34,775 nucleotides of DNA from Actinomycetota bacterium (GTDB lineage Bacteria > Actinomycetota > Aquicultoria > SKW223): the NCBI GenBank assembly GCA_026417515.1, contig JAOADC010000061.1:82074-116848 (forward strand). Direction: 5' to 3'. This document shows positions 8,953-19,020 of the stretch, one piece after another. The notes beneath the pieces were generated by a model that saw only the letters and a list, made by a program, of their open reading frames with translations, did no database searches and had not been told where the DNA came from. The position numbers were made by a program, and so were the translations under genes. Each line of letters opens with the position of its first letter. Positions within the stretch are counted from its first letter, which is position 1.

Positions 8953-9819
8953 ATGTATTATGAAAAAGTAAGAAAGATTTTTGCAGTTTCATTTATTGCT
9001 ACATTACTACTTCTGATAACAAAGATTCTTGCAGGTTATTTTTCAAAAAGCCTGGCATTGATTTATGATGGATTTGAATCTGCTGCTGACATAATACTTT
9101 TTATCTCTCTTTATGGAGCAACTTTACTTGCTGCGAAACCACCAGATTCAGAACATCAGTATGGACACACCAAAATCGAGAATCTGGCTTCGCTTTTTCT
9201 GGGTTTAGCAATTTTTGCAGGTGGCATTGCTCTTGGTTTCAATGCATTTTCAAAATTCTTAAAGAATATTCACGAAATACCGAGTTGGTACTCATTTTTT
9301 GTGGCAATAACCGTTGTTGCAGTTAAGGAATCGCTCTATTTTTACACAAAAAAGCGAGCAGTTGAAACAAAAAGTCCAGTTCTTGAAGCTCTTGCAATCG
9401 ACCATCATAAGGATGCACTGTCTTCTATAATCACAGTCATAGGAACTGCTTCCAGTTTTCTTAAAGCTGCCTTTTTAGATATACTGGCAGCATTCATAAC
9501 AGCGATAGTGATTTCATTCATTGGATTGAGGACAGCATACTCATCTTCTTCGGATTTGCTTGATAGAGGACCGGATCCTTCAACTATGGAAACGATTAAG
9601 AACGCAGTATCGAGTGTTAATGGTGTGAAGAAAATTGCAAGAATAAAAGCCAGAAAAAGTGGTAAAGATATATATGTGGACATAGATATTGAGGTCGATA
9701 AGAAACTGACAGTTGAAATGGCGCACGAAATAGCGTCACGAGTCCAGGAGAAAACCTCTGAGGTGGTTGAAAATGTTAAGGACGTCGTTGTTCATGTTGA
9801 ACCACACTCAGAAAACTAA
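8953..9819 (+). CDS. Cation diffusion facilitator (CDF) family transporter
   Basis: Multiple TM segments; LALIYDGFESAADIILF, PPDSEHQYGHTKIENLASL, DHHKDALSSIITVIGT, cytosolic C-terminal ferredoxin-like domain. Confidence 0.88.
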   Translation: MYYEKVRKIFAVSFIATLLLLITKILAGYFSKSLALIYDGFESAADIILFISLYGATLLAAKPPDSEHQYGHTKIENLASLFLGLAIFAGGIALGFNAFSKFLKNIHEIPSWYSFFVAITVVAVKESLYFYTKKRAVETKSPVLEALAIDHHKDALSSIITVIGTASSFLKAAFLDILAAFITAIVISFIGLRTAYSSSSDLLDRGPDPSTMETIKNAVSSVNGVKKIARIKARKSGKDIYVDIDIEVDKKLTVEMAHEIASRVQEKTSEVVENVKDVVVHVEPHSEN

Positions 9820-9820
9820 A

Positions 9821-10474
9821 ATGCTTTTTTTGATAATGATTTTCGCTTTCATATTTTCCTCCTGTAATTCAGTTAAAGAATTTAGACTGATGATTGATGA
9901 AAAACATCCGATTAAGGATAAAGGAGTTTTTAGTATCGATATCAGTGCAAAACTTGAAAAGTTGATTATTGATGAGAGCACAGGAAACATCAAACTTTAC
10001 GTTAGATTTATACACAACATAATGCCCAACAATCCTCAAGAAGAAACAAAGGCAGGTAATTTAAATATTGGAGATGCTGAACCAATAGGAGAAACATATC
10101 TTGTAAGAATAGCAAAAGCCCCAAGGAAAGAATCTCTAAGCTACGGGGAAATCATTCAACTGAACTTCGGACAGTTTACTCTTCAACCTGTCAACAAGTT
10201 ATCATCTGGATTCAACGAAATTGATCAGTTTGGGAACGGTTCTTTTGAATTTCTAGCAGAAATTACGGTGAGGCCCAGAGAAGAGATTCCTGATGAAGAA
10301 TCTGCAAAGGACTACATCTCTGATCTCTGTTATGAAAATAAAATTGGCTTTAACTACTCTATTACAATAGAGCAGGGAAGGGGAAGACAACTTTATAAAA
10401 GCATAGAGATAAAAATCCCTGAAAAATTAATAAAAAGCAATAAAGAATTCTTGATATCAACTGCTGAACTCTAA
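9821..10474 (+). CDS. Putative lipoprotein of unknown function
   Basis: Start ATG 9821 gives MLFLIMIFAFIFSSC|NSVKEF, a short hydrophobic signal ending in a lipobox-like FSSC. Starts 1 nt after the CDF stop. Confidence 0.65.
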   Translation: MLFLIMIFAFIFSSCNSVKEFRLMIDEKHPIKDKGVFSIDISAKLEKLIIDESTGNIKLYVRFIHNIMPNNPQEETKAGNLNIGDAEPIGETYLVRIAKAPRKESLSYGEIIQLNFGQFTLQPVNKLSSGFNEIDQFGNGSFEFLAEITVRPREEIPDEESAKDYISDLCYENKIGFNYSITIEQGRGRQLYKSIEIKIPEKLIKSNKEFLISTAEL

Positions 10475-11112
10475 TCATTCTTTCTGTCATTTATAAAATA
10501 CTTTGGTTCCTTTCCTTTTAGAAAATCTGGAAGTCTCTCCAGGTGTCTTATCAAAACTACAATACAGAGGATTAGTATCGGTAAGAAATCTTCCTTTCTT
10601 ACAAAGTATACATAGATTGGAAGAAGCAGTGGGGCAGCTATCTGACCAGCAATCAGGTACTTTGTTAGAAATATTACAGGAAGTCCGACCAACAGAGCAA
10701 AGACAAGATACATCGGTTCGTACCCCAATAGTCCACCGCCACCAGTTGCAAGACCTTTTCCAGAAAGAATTTTTCCAGTTAATATCCAGGCAAATATCGA
10801 AAAGTTATGTCCTATAACAGAAAAATTAAGCGCGACTGCCTTTAGTGTTCTTGGGTCATATCCCAATCTTGTAGCGATAATACCTGCAAGAATTACTGGA
10901 ACCAAACCTTTTAAACCATCGAGCACCATAGCAACAGTGAACCAAGCCCATGAGCCGGTAGCTCTTCTTACATTCATGGCACCGATATTTCCACTTCCAA
11001 CTTTCGTGAGTTCTTTATTCGCGGCATATTTAGCGACGAAATAACTGAAAGGAATTGCACCTACCAGATACGAAGCCAGAGCTACAATAATTGAAAGAGA
11101 AATAAAGTTCAC
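10471..11112 (-). CDS. plsY: Glycerol-3-phosphate acyltransferase PlsY
   Basis: YLVGAIPFSYFVAK...VGSGNIGAMNVRRATG...DGLKGLVPV, SVIGHNFSIF, GKGLATGGGGL. Confidence 0.94.
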   Translation of the reverse strand: MNFISLSIIVALASYLVGAIPFSYFVAKYAANKELTKVGSGNIGAMNVRRATGSWAWFTVAMVLDGLKGLVPVILAGIIATRLGYDPRTLKAVALNFSVIGHNFSIFAWILTGKILSGKGLATGGGGLLGYEPMYLVFALLVGLPVIFLTKYLIAGQIAAPLLLPIYVYFVRKEDFLPILILCIVVLIRHLERLPDFLKGKEPKYFINDRKND

Positions 11113-12026
11113 TTTTTGCTCCTGAGAAATGCCTTATCTGAAACTACAACTTCCAGGGCCTTATCGATCACCTGAATATCAGCATCTTTCACTCTATAGG
11201 TTTCTCCATCCAACTGAACGAAGACCTCGCGACTGGCTTCTACTTTAACACTTTTTGCTCGAAGAGTGTGGGCAACCTTCATCCATTTATACTTGCCAAT
11301 TATAAAGAAAGGTAACCTGATAGGAACCTGATAATTAGGAATCTCTTCAACAATACAGATATCAAGTAGACCATCGTCAATAAAAGCATCGGGCGTTACA
11401 AAGAAACCACCACCATAAGATCTACCTATATTTATTGCAGCAAGCATACTTGGTTTCTCATAGACGAGTTTGCCTTCTGACTCGAAACGCAACGTAAAAC
11501 TTTGCCAGTCTTTTAAGACCAATTGAAGTGATTTTAAATAGAGTGGCACACCTTTTAGCCTGGTCACGTTCCTAAGTTCATAAGCCTTTTCAGCTACAAG
11601 TCCGTCTAGTCCAATACCAAGTGAATTGGAGTAATAAATGTTGTTCATTCTTCCTACATCAACTTTGGCTGTCTTAAAACTAGTAATTACGCTAACCGCT
11701 TTTTTCAGGTTAAAAGGTATTCCACAGGAACGGGCTGAGTCGTTTCCTGAACCAACAGGGAGGTACGCAAGAATCGGCTTTTCATCCTTTCTCTTCATTA
11801 CTCCATTGACAGCCTCATGAACTGAACCGTCTCCACCACAGATAAGAAGAACATCGAATCCTTTTGATTCAAGAGATATCTTTTCGATGTGGCCCTTGCC
11901 TTCTGATTCCACTATATCGACTGCAAAAGATTCTTTCAATTTAGGAATGACACTTAAGGAATCCTCTTTTCCTTTTCCATGCCTTGATACTGGATTGATG
12001 ATTGCTAAAAGTGAGGGCTTTGACAA
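11109..12026 (-). CDS. Diacylglycerol kinase-family lipid kinase
   Basis: LLAIINPVSRHGKGK, LICGGDGSVHEAVNGVM, LPVGSGNDSARSCGIP, SLGIGLDGLVA. Confidence 0.88.
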   Translation of the reverse strand: MSKPSLLAIINPVSRHGKGKEDSLSVIPKLKESFAVDIVESEGKGHIEKISLESKGFDVLLICGGDGSVHEAVNGVMKRKDEKPILAYLPVGSGNDSARSCGIPFNLKKAVSVITSFKTAKVDVGRMNNIYYSNSLGIGLDGLVAEKAYELRNVTRLKGVPLYLKSLQLVLKDWQSFTLRFESEGKLVYEKPSMLAAINIGRSYGGGFFVTPDAFIDDGLLDICIVEEIPNYQVPIRLPFFIIGKYKWMKVAHTLRAKSVKVEASREVFVQLDGETYRVKDADIQVIDKALEVVVSDKAFLRSKK

Positions 12027-12815
12027 TCAGAAGTCCTCCCTTGAAATTATCTTTCTTGTCTGGACAATAAAACCTGTGTGGCCTCTCATTTCGAACTCCG
12101 GTCTGCTGGCTCCTGTCTTTATATCCCAGAAGCGATGAAGTATCTCCATCGTTTGAGGTGGCATAAATCCAAAATTCCTCAAAGATATGACTGTTTTTTC
12201 AACTTGATTCACTGTTGGAACAAAAATGGCCAGAGGTGCGCCAGGTTTCAATGAATCATACACGGTTTCTAAAACTCCCCATGGTTCTGGTAAATCAAGC
12301 ACACATGCATCAAAATAATTGACTTCACTGACAGCATCTTTAAGGTCTCCAGCGCGTAATTCAACATACTCAAGAAGACCTGCCTTCTCAATGCTTTTCC
12401 TTGCATCGTCAATGAATTCTTCTCTTCTTTCGCAACTTATTACCCTTCCTTCAGGTGAGACAAAGTAAGCAAGGGCTATTGCCAGCGAGCCAGAACCGGT
12501 ACCTGATTCAAGAACCTTCATACCATTTTTAAGACCCAAAGAAAAAACAATCCAGGCAATCTCCTTTGGATAACTGATGTTTGTAAACCTCTTTACGGAA
12601 AATACTAAATCTTCAACACTAGGGCGAAAAACATAAACTGGCTTATTGAGGTTTGTTAAGAGTTTTGAGCCAGGCAAGATACCAATTATGTCATTATGTC
12701 TGACATAGCCTTTGTTTGTATGTAGAATTTCTCCACTCTTAAGTTTCACCAAGAAATTCTTCTTGATGATACGAACCGTGCAAAGATCTCCTTCTTTAAA
12801 CTCTAATTCTTTCAT
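12027..12815 (-). CDS. trmI: tRNA (adenine-58-N1)-methyltransferase (TrmI type)
   Basis: RPSVEDLVFSVKRFTNISYPKEIAWIVFSLGLKNGMKVLESGTGSGSLAIALA; DACVLDLPEPWGVL. Confidence 0.88.
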   Translation of the reverse strand: MKELEFKEGDLCTVRIIKKNFLVKLKSGEILHTNKGYVRHNDIIGILPGSKLLTNLNKPVYVFRPSVEDLVFSVKRFTNISYPKEIAWIVFSLGLKNGMKVLESGTGSGSLAIALAYFVSPEGRVISCERREEFIDDARKSIEKAGLLEYVELRAGDLKDAVSEVNYFDACVLDLPEPWGVLETVYDSLKPGAPLAIFVPTVNQVEKTVISLRNFGFMPPQTMEILHRFWDIKTGASRPEFEMRGHTGFIVQTRKIISREDF

Positions 12816-12842
12816 GGTTTTAGAATTGTATATGAAATAAGC

Positions 12843-12907
12843 AGTTATTTTAACTCGTTTTTTGTTGATTTACTTAACACTGATAACTATAATTCCTGAA
12901 AATAACT
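12843..12907. repeat. 9-bp inverted repeat AGTTATTTT (12843-12851) / AAAATAACT (12899-12907) bracketing the ilvD core promoter
   Basis: Direct reading; the arms are perfect reverse complements. A further ATAACT lies at 12883-12888. Confidence 0.5.
12865..12893 (+). promoter_or_regulatory. Sigma70-like promoter TTGATT-N17-TATAAT for the ilv/leu operon
   Basis: TTGATT 12865-12870, 17-nt spacer, consensus TATAAT 12888-12893, in the divergent trmI/ilvD intergenic region. Confidence 0.75.
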
Positions 12908-12915
12908 AACCAATT
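12899..12915 (+). promoter_or_regulatory. AAAATAACTAACCAATT, copy 2 of a shared upstream motif
   Basis: 15/17 identical to 4949-4965; begins 5 nt after the TATAAT. Confidence 0.45.
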
Positions 12916-12958
12916 CTTGCGCATTTTTGCATATTCTTTACGAAAGGAGCCCTTTGAA

Positions 12959-14638
12959 GTGAGAAGTGATTCCTTAAAGAAAGGTTTAGAAAGAGCTCCA
13001 CACAGGTCACTCCTCAAATCTCTTGGAATCTCTGATGATGATATGAATAAGCCGTTCATTGGTATAGCCAACAGTTTTAATGAAATAGTGCCTGGACATA
13101 TGCATTTAGAAAGAATTGCAAGGGCAGTTAAAGAGGGAATTTACGCATCAGGAGGAGTACCCTTCGAATTCAACGTAATTGGAATCTGCGACGGTCTGGC
13201 GATGGGTCATACAGGAATGAAATATTCTCTTCCATCTCGAGAAGTTATTGCAGATTCCATAGAACTGATGGTTCAGGCTCATCAGTTTGATGCAGTGGTT
13301 TTTATTCCAAACTGCGACAAGATAGTGCCAGGCATGCTAATGGCTGCTGCTCGCCTCGATATCCCTGCAATTTTTATCTCAGGTGGACCGATGCTCACTG
13401 GAAGAACCAATCTTGCAGAAACTGACCTCATTACAGTTTTTGAAGCAGTGGGTAGAGCGGTAAAAGGGGAAATCTCTTCAGAAGAACTTCTCGAACTGGA
13501 GAATACAGCCTGCCCGACATGTGGTTCCTGTTCAGGTATGTTTACTGCAAACTCAATGAACTGTTTGACAGAAGCAATAGGTCTTGCTTTGCCTGGCAAT
13601 GGAACTGTTCCTGCAGTCTATTCAGAAAGAATTAGGCTGGCAAGAGAAACAGGAAAAATATCAGTCAAGCTTGCTCTTGAGAATAAAAAGGTATCTGAAA
13701 TCATCGATGAGAAATCCATAGAAAACGCACTTGCTGTTGATATGGCACTTGGTTGTTCAACAAATACAGTACTTCATCTTCTTGCCTTTATACACGAATT
13801 GGGTCTTCAATTTTCTCTAGAAAAGATAAACGAGGTGAGCGACAGAACACCAAATCTTTGCCGAATAAGTCCAGCTGGAAAGCATCACATATTCGACCTA
13901 TATGAAGCAGGCGGCATTTCTGCTGTTATGATGGAGCTTTCAAAAAGAAATCTTATTCATCTCGATGCAAAAACTGTTGAAGGCACTGTTAAAGAAAGAA
14001 CAGCTGTTGCTAAAAACAAAAATACTCAAGTCATAAGACCAATTGAAAATCCTTACTCTCAAACTGGTGGTTTAACAATTCTCTTTGGTAACCTGGCACC
14101 AGAAGGTGCAGTGGTTAAGTCAGCAGCAGTTGATAAATCTGTCTGGAAAAGAAAGTTGAAGGCAAGGGTTTTCAATTCTGAAGAGGAAGCAATTGAAGCA
14201 ATTCTTAACAGAAAAATCCAAAAAGGAGATGCTGTTATCATAAGGTACGAGGGGCCTAAAGGAGGACCTGGAATGCGCGAGATGCTCCAACCAACCTCTG
14301 CAATCTGTGGGCTTGGTTTAGACAAAGATACTGCACTCATAACAGACGGAAGGTTCTCTGGCGGAACGAGGGGTGCAGCGATAGGACATGTTTCACCTGA
14401 GGCTGCTGAAGGAGGCCCTATCGCTTTGGTTGAAGAAGGGGACGAAATTCTTATCGATATTGAAGAAAAACGACTTGAACTTTTGGTCGATGATAAAGTT
14501 CTTGAAGAAAGAAGAAAGAATTGGACTCCACCTAAAATGACGCTAAAAAACAGTTACCTCTCACTTTATTCTCAACTTGTATCTTCAGCGTCAAGGGGAG
14601 CAGTAATCGATCGCAGGAAGAAGGTGAAATTTGAATGA
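12959..14638 (+). CDS. ilvD: Dihydroxy-acid dehydratase
   Basis: GTG start at 12959 ([24 protein letters not shown]) with AAAGGAG at 12943-12949, preferred over ATG 12917; [44 protein letters not shown]. Confidence 0.96.
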   Translation: MRSDSLKKGLERAPHRSLLKSLGISDDDMNKPFIGIANSFNEIVPGHMHLERIARAVKEGIYASGGVPFEFNVIGICDGLAMGHTGMKYSLPSREVIADSIELMVQAHQFDAVVFIPNCDKIVPGMLMAAARLDIPAIFISGGPMLTGRTNLAETDLITVFEAVGRAVKGEISSEELLELENTACPTCGSCSGMFTANSMNCLTEAIGLALPGNGTVPAVYSERIRLARETGKISVKLALENKKVSEIIDEKSIENALAVDMALGCSTNTVLHLLAFIHELGLQFSLEKINEVSDRTPNLCRISPAGKHHIFDLYEAGGISAVMMELSKRNLIHLDAKTVEGTVKERTAVAKNKNTQVIRPIENPYSQTGGLTILFGNLAPEGAVVKSAAVDKSVWKRKLKARVFNSEEEAIEAILNRKIQKGDAVIIRYEGPKGGPGMREMLQPTSAICGLGLDKDTALITDGRFSGGTRGAAIGHVSPEAAEGGPIALVEEGDEILIDIEEKRLELLVDDKVLEERRKNWTPPKMTLKNSYLSLYSQLVSSASRGAVIDRRKKVKFE

Positions 14639-16326
14639 AGCTCACCGGCGCAGAAGCAGTCGTCAAATCTCTTGAATTGCTTGGAGTTACAGATATCTTT
14701 GGGATTCCTGGTGGCGCAACACTACCACTAACTGATGCTCTTTCAAGAACTGAAAAAATTAAATACTATTTAATGAGGCACGAACAGTGCGCCGCACATG
14801 CTGCTGATGCCTATGCACGTGCTACTGGTAAAGTGGGTGTATGCACTGCAACATCAGGTCCTGGTGCAACGAACCTTGTTACAGGAATAGCAAATGCTTA
14901 TATGGATTCCATACCTATTGTTGCTATAACCGGTCAGGTTGCAACAAGCGTGATAGGAACAGATGCCTTCCAGGAAGCAGATATAACAGGAATAACGCTT
15001 CCTATTGTTAAACACAGTTACTTAATAACTGATGCAAATGAAATTCCATATCTTTTTGCTGAAGCATTTCACATTGCTTCCACAGGAAGACCTGGACCTG
15101 TAGTTATCGATTTGCCCAGAGATGTTCAGAATCAGGTCATAAATTTCAAATTTCCTGAAAAAGTGAACCTACCTGGCTATAAACCAACCATAAGAGGACA
15201 TACAAGGCAGATCAAACTTGCACTGGAAGAACTGATGAAGTCAGAAAAGCCAGTTATGTTTATTGGTGGTGGAGTTGTTCTTTCAAACGCCCACCAGGAA
15301 GTTAAGAAACTGGCTGAGAATTTTAGAATTCCGGTTGCCTGGACATTGATGGGTAAAGGTGCATTTCCAGACAACCACGAGTTAAATATGGGTATGATTG
15401 GCATGCATGGAACGAGAACAACAAACACCGCCATAATGAACTGCGACCTCCTTTTTGCAGTGGGTGTTAGATTTGATGACAGAGCAACTGGAAACCTGAA
15501 AAGATTTGCACCGCACGCAAAGATAGTTCACATAGATATCGATCCTGCTGAAATAGGAAAGAATGTTAAGGTTGACGTTCCAATTGTAGGTGATGCTGCA
15601 ATAGTTTTAAGAGAACTTAACACGATGATTGAAAACAATAATCTGAAAAAAACAAACCACCTTGCTTGGGTTGAGCAAGTTTTTGAATGGAAGAAAAAGT
15701 GGCCACTTAAAACACCAGATTCAACTGATCTAACTCCTCAATTTCTAATTTCAAAAATCAGCAAGGCTGCAAATGATAAAGATCTGATTATTACAACCGG
15801 CGTCGGTCAACATCAGATGTGGTCAGCCCAGTTTATTGAGTTGAATGGACCGAGAAGATTCATAACATCAGGTGGACTGGGAACAATGGGGTTTGGGTTG
15901 CCTGCAGCCATAGGTGCGCAGGTTGGAAAACCTAATGCCCTTGTAATAGACATTGATGGCGATGGTTCATTCCAGATGGTTCTTCAGGATTTAGGAACAA
16001 TTGCCAGATACAATCTACCTGTTAAGGTGGTTATCATCAATAATAGATACTTGGGAATGGTCAGGCAATGGCAGGAACTCTTCTTTGGTAAAAGATACTA
16101 TGCTGTCGATCTGGAAAAAGGTTCTCCGGATTTCGTAAAACTCTCAGAAGCTTATGGAATAAAGGCTTCAGTTGTGAGTTCAGTTAGCGAACTTGATGAA
16201 AAAATAGATGAAATGATAAACCATAGAGGACCGTATGTCTTGGATGCGAGAGTCAAGGAGGAAGAGAATGTATTTCCCATGGTTCCTGCAGGTGCCTCTC
16301 TCGACGAAATCATAGGGGGCGATTAA
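14635..16326 (+). CDS. ilvB: Acetolactate synthase large subunit
   Basis: ATGA overlap with ilv[68 protein letters not shown]. Confidence 0.96.
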   Translation: MKLTGAEAVVKSLELLGVTDIFGIPGGATLPLTDALSRTEKIKYYLMRHEQCAAHAADAYARATGKVGVCTATSGPGATNLVTGIANAYMDSIPIVAITGQVATSVIGTDAFQEADITGITLPIVKHSYLITDANEIPYLFAEAFHIASTGRPGPVVIDLPRDVQNQVINFKFPEKVNLPGYKPTIRGHTRQIKLALEELMKSEKPVMFIGGGVVLSNAHQEVKKLAENFRIPVAWTLMGKGAFPDNHELNMGMIGMHGTRTTNTAIMNCDLLFAVGVRFDDRATGNLKRFAPHAKIVHIDIDPAEIGKNVKVDVPIVGDAAIVLRELNTMIENNNLKKTNHLAWVEQVFEWKKKWPLKTPDSTDLTPQFLISKISKAANDKDLIITTGVGQHQMWSAQFIELNGPRRFITSGGLGTMGFGLPAAIGAQVGKPNALVIDIDGDGSFQMVLQDLGTIARYNLPVKVVIINNRYLGMVRQWQELFFGKRYYAVDLEKGSPDFVKLSEAYGIKASVVSSVSELDEKIDEMINHRGPYVLDARVKEEENVFPMVPAGASLDEIIGGD

Positions 16327-16327
16327 G

Positions 16328-16807
16328 GTGAAACACACTCTTTCGGTTTTAGTGGAAAATAAACCAGGGGTTCTCGCAAGAGTGGCTGGTCTCTTTAGAA
16401 GAAGAGGTTTTAACATTCACTCTCTTGCAGTTGCCCCCACAGAGAATCCAAATCTTTCAAGAATGACAATAGTTGTTGATCTGGAGGGAAAACCACTTGA
16501 ACAGGTGGAAAAGCAACTGCATAAACTGGTAAATGTTCTTAAAATTCAAGATTTTTTACCCCACGAGGCGGTTGAGAGGGAACTTGCCCTTATAAAGGTT
16601 CATTCAACCAAAGAAACCAGGGCAGAAATAATTCAGATATGTGACATTTTTAGAGCAAAGATTGTAGATGTATCGCAGGATTCACTGGCTATCGAAGTAA
16701 CAGGAACTGAGGATAAAATAGATGCCATAGTCTCATTATTAAAACCTTATCGCATAATAGATTTAGCAAGAACAGGAAAGGTTGCGGTCTCCAGAGGAAG
16801 AAAATAG
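16328..16807 (+). CDS. ilvN: Acetolactate synthase small (regulatory) subunit
   Basis: GTG start; HTLSVLVENKPGVLARVAGLFRRRGFNIHSLAVAPTE (ACT domain). Confidence 0.95.
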   Translation: MKHTLSVLVENKPGVLARVAGLFRRRGFNIHSLAVAPTENPNLSRMTIVVDLEGKPLEQVEKQLHKLVNVLKIQDFLPHEAVERELALIKVHSTKETRAEIIQICDIFRAKIVDVSQDSLAIEVTGTEDKIDAIVSLLKPYRIIDLARTGKVAVSRGRK

Positions 16808-16827
16808 AAAAGGAGGAGAGATTTTAA

Positions 16828-17817
<990 letters not shown>

Positions 17818-17828
17818 AAGGAAAGGAT

Positions 17829-19004
17829 GTGGTTATAATGTCGCACCACAAAAAGCATCTTTTAATGACTCCCGGACCGACACCTGTACCAGAAAAGGCT
17901 CTTCTGGCTCAGGCAAGAGGGATGATCCATCATAGAGGTCCTGAATACGGTGAAATCATCACCAGAGTGGTTGAAAACCTGAAATATGTTTTCCAAACGA
18001 GCAGAGATGTTTTTATCTTTACTTCTTCTGGAACAGGCGCGATGGAATCGGCTGTTGTTAACCTATTCAGTCCAAACGATAAGGTAATTGTTGCAAGCAC
18101 TGGAAACTTTGGAGATAGGTGGGCAAACATTTCTTCTGCCTATGGTTTAAATGTCGTAAAACTTGAGTTCGAGTGGGGCACAAAAGCAGACATTGATGTC
18201 ATCAAGAAGGCTATTGATGAAAACCCAGATGCAAAAGGTGTGCTCTGCACTCATTCAGAAACATCAACAGGTGTTGTTAACGATGTAAAGGCTATTGCTG
18301 AACTTACAAAAGATAAAGATATGGTTGTGGTGGTTGACGCAGTTTCGGGACTTGGAGCATGCGAACTGAAAACTGATGAATGGGGACTTGACGTCGTTGT
18401 TTCTGGTTCTCAAAAAGCGCTTATGGCTCCACCTGGTCTTGCTTTTGCTACTGTATCAGAGAAGGCCTGGAAGTTTGTTGAAGAATCCAAATTACCAAAA
18501 TTCTACTTTGACTACAAGAAATATCAGGCTTCAATCAGAAAGGATCCACCACAGAGCCCATTCACTCCTGCCATATCAACTATGCTTGCTTTGGGTGAAT
18601 CTCTTCAGATGATTCGCGAAGAGGGTCTTGAGAATATATGGAAGCGACACATTGTTTTTGGAAGGGCAGTAAGAGAAGCGATCAAATCAATAGGATTGAA
18701 TCTCTTTTCGCCTGATGATGATTCTTCCTCTGCAGTAACTGCAGTCTGGTCACCTGAAGGAATAGATCCAAAGAAAATCACCACTATGATGAGAGTAGAA
18801 TATGGTATCACCATTGCAGGAGGGCAAGGCAAAGTTAAAGGAAAGATCTTTAGAATCGGTCACTGTGGCTACTTCCAGAGAAGCGACATCATCTCTACAA
18901 TCGATGCCCTGGAATCGGTTCTCTGGCGACTTGGATTCAAGTTCGAAAAAGGAATTGGCGTTCTTGCTGCTCAGAAGGTTTTTGACGAAGCCGGCATTTA
19001 TTAG
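17829..19004 (+). CDS. Class V aminotransferase (serine-pyruvate/alanine-glyoxylate type; possible phosphoserine aminotransferase)
   Basis: LLMTPGPTPVPEKALLAQARGMIHHRGPEYGEI, FTSSGTGAMESAVVN, DAVSGLGACEL, VSGSQKALMAPPGLAFATVS. GTG 17829 or ATG 17838 could be the start. Directly upstream of serA. Confidence 0.88.
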   Translation: MVIMSHHKKHLLMTPGPTPVPEKALLAQARGMIHHRGPEYGEIITRVVENLKYVFQTSRDVFIFTSSGTGAMESAVVNLFSPNDKVIVASTGNFGDRWANISSAYGLNVVKLEFEWGTKADIDVIKKAIDENPDAKGVLCTHSETSTGVVNDVKAIAELTKDKDMVVVVDAVSGLGACELKTDEWGLDVVVSGSQKALMAPPGLAFATVSEKAWKFVEESKLPKFYFDYKKYQASIRKDPPQSPFTPAISTMLALGESLQMIREEGLENIWKRHIVFGRAVREAIKSIGLNLFSPDDDSSSAVTAVWSPEGIDPKKITTMMRVEYGITIAGGQGKVKGKIFRIGHCGYFQRSDIISTIDALESVLWRLGFKFEKGIGVLAAQKVFDEAGIY

Positions 19005-19020
19005 TGGAGGTTGATGAAGG

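Noticed and set aside
10503-10817. Plus-strand 104-aa ORF opposite plsY
   Set aside because: Antisense to a clear PlsY frame; no recognisable motif or RBS.
12917-12958. N-terminal extension [14 protein letters not shown] of IlvD
   Set aside because: The RBS AAAGGAG lies inside this stretch and GTG 12959 gives the usual IlvD N-terminus.
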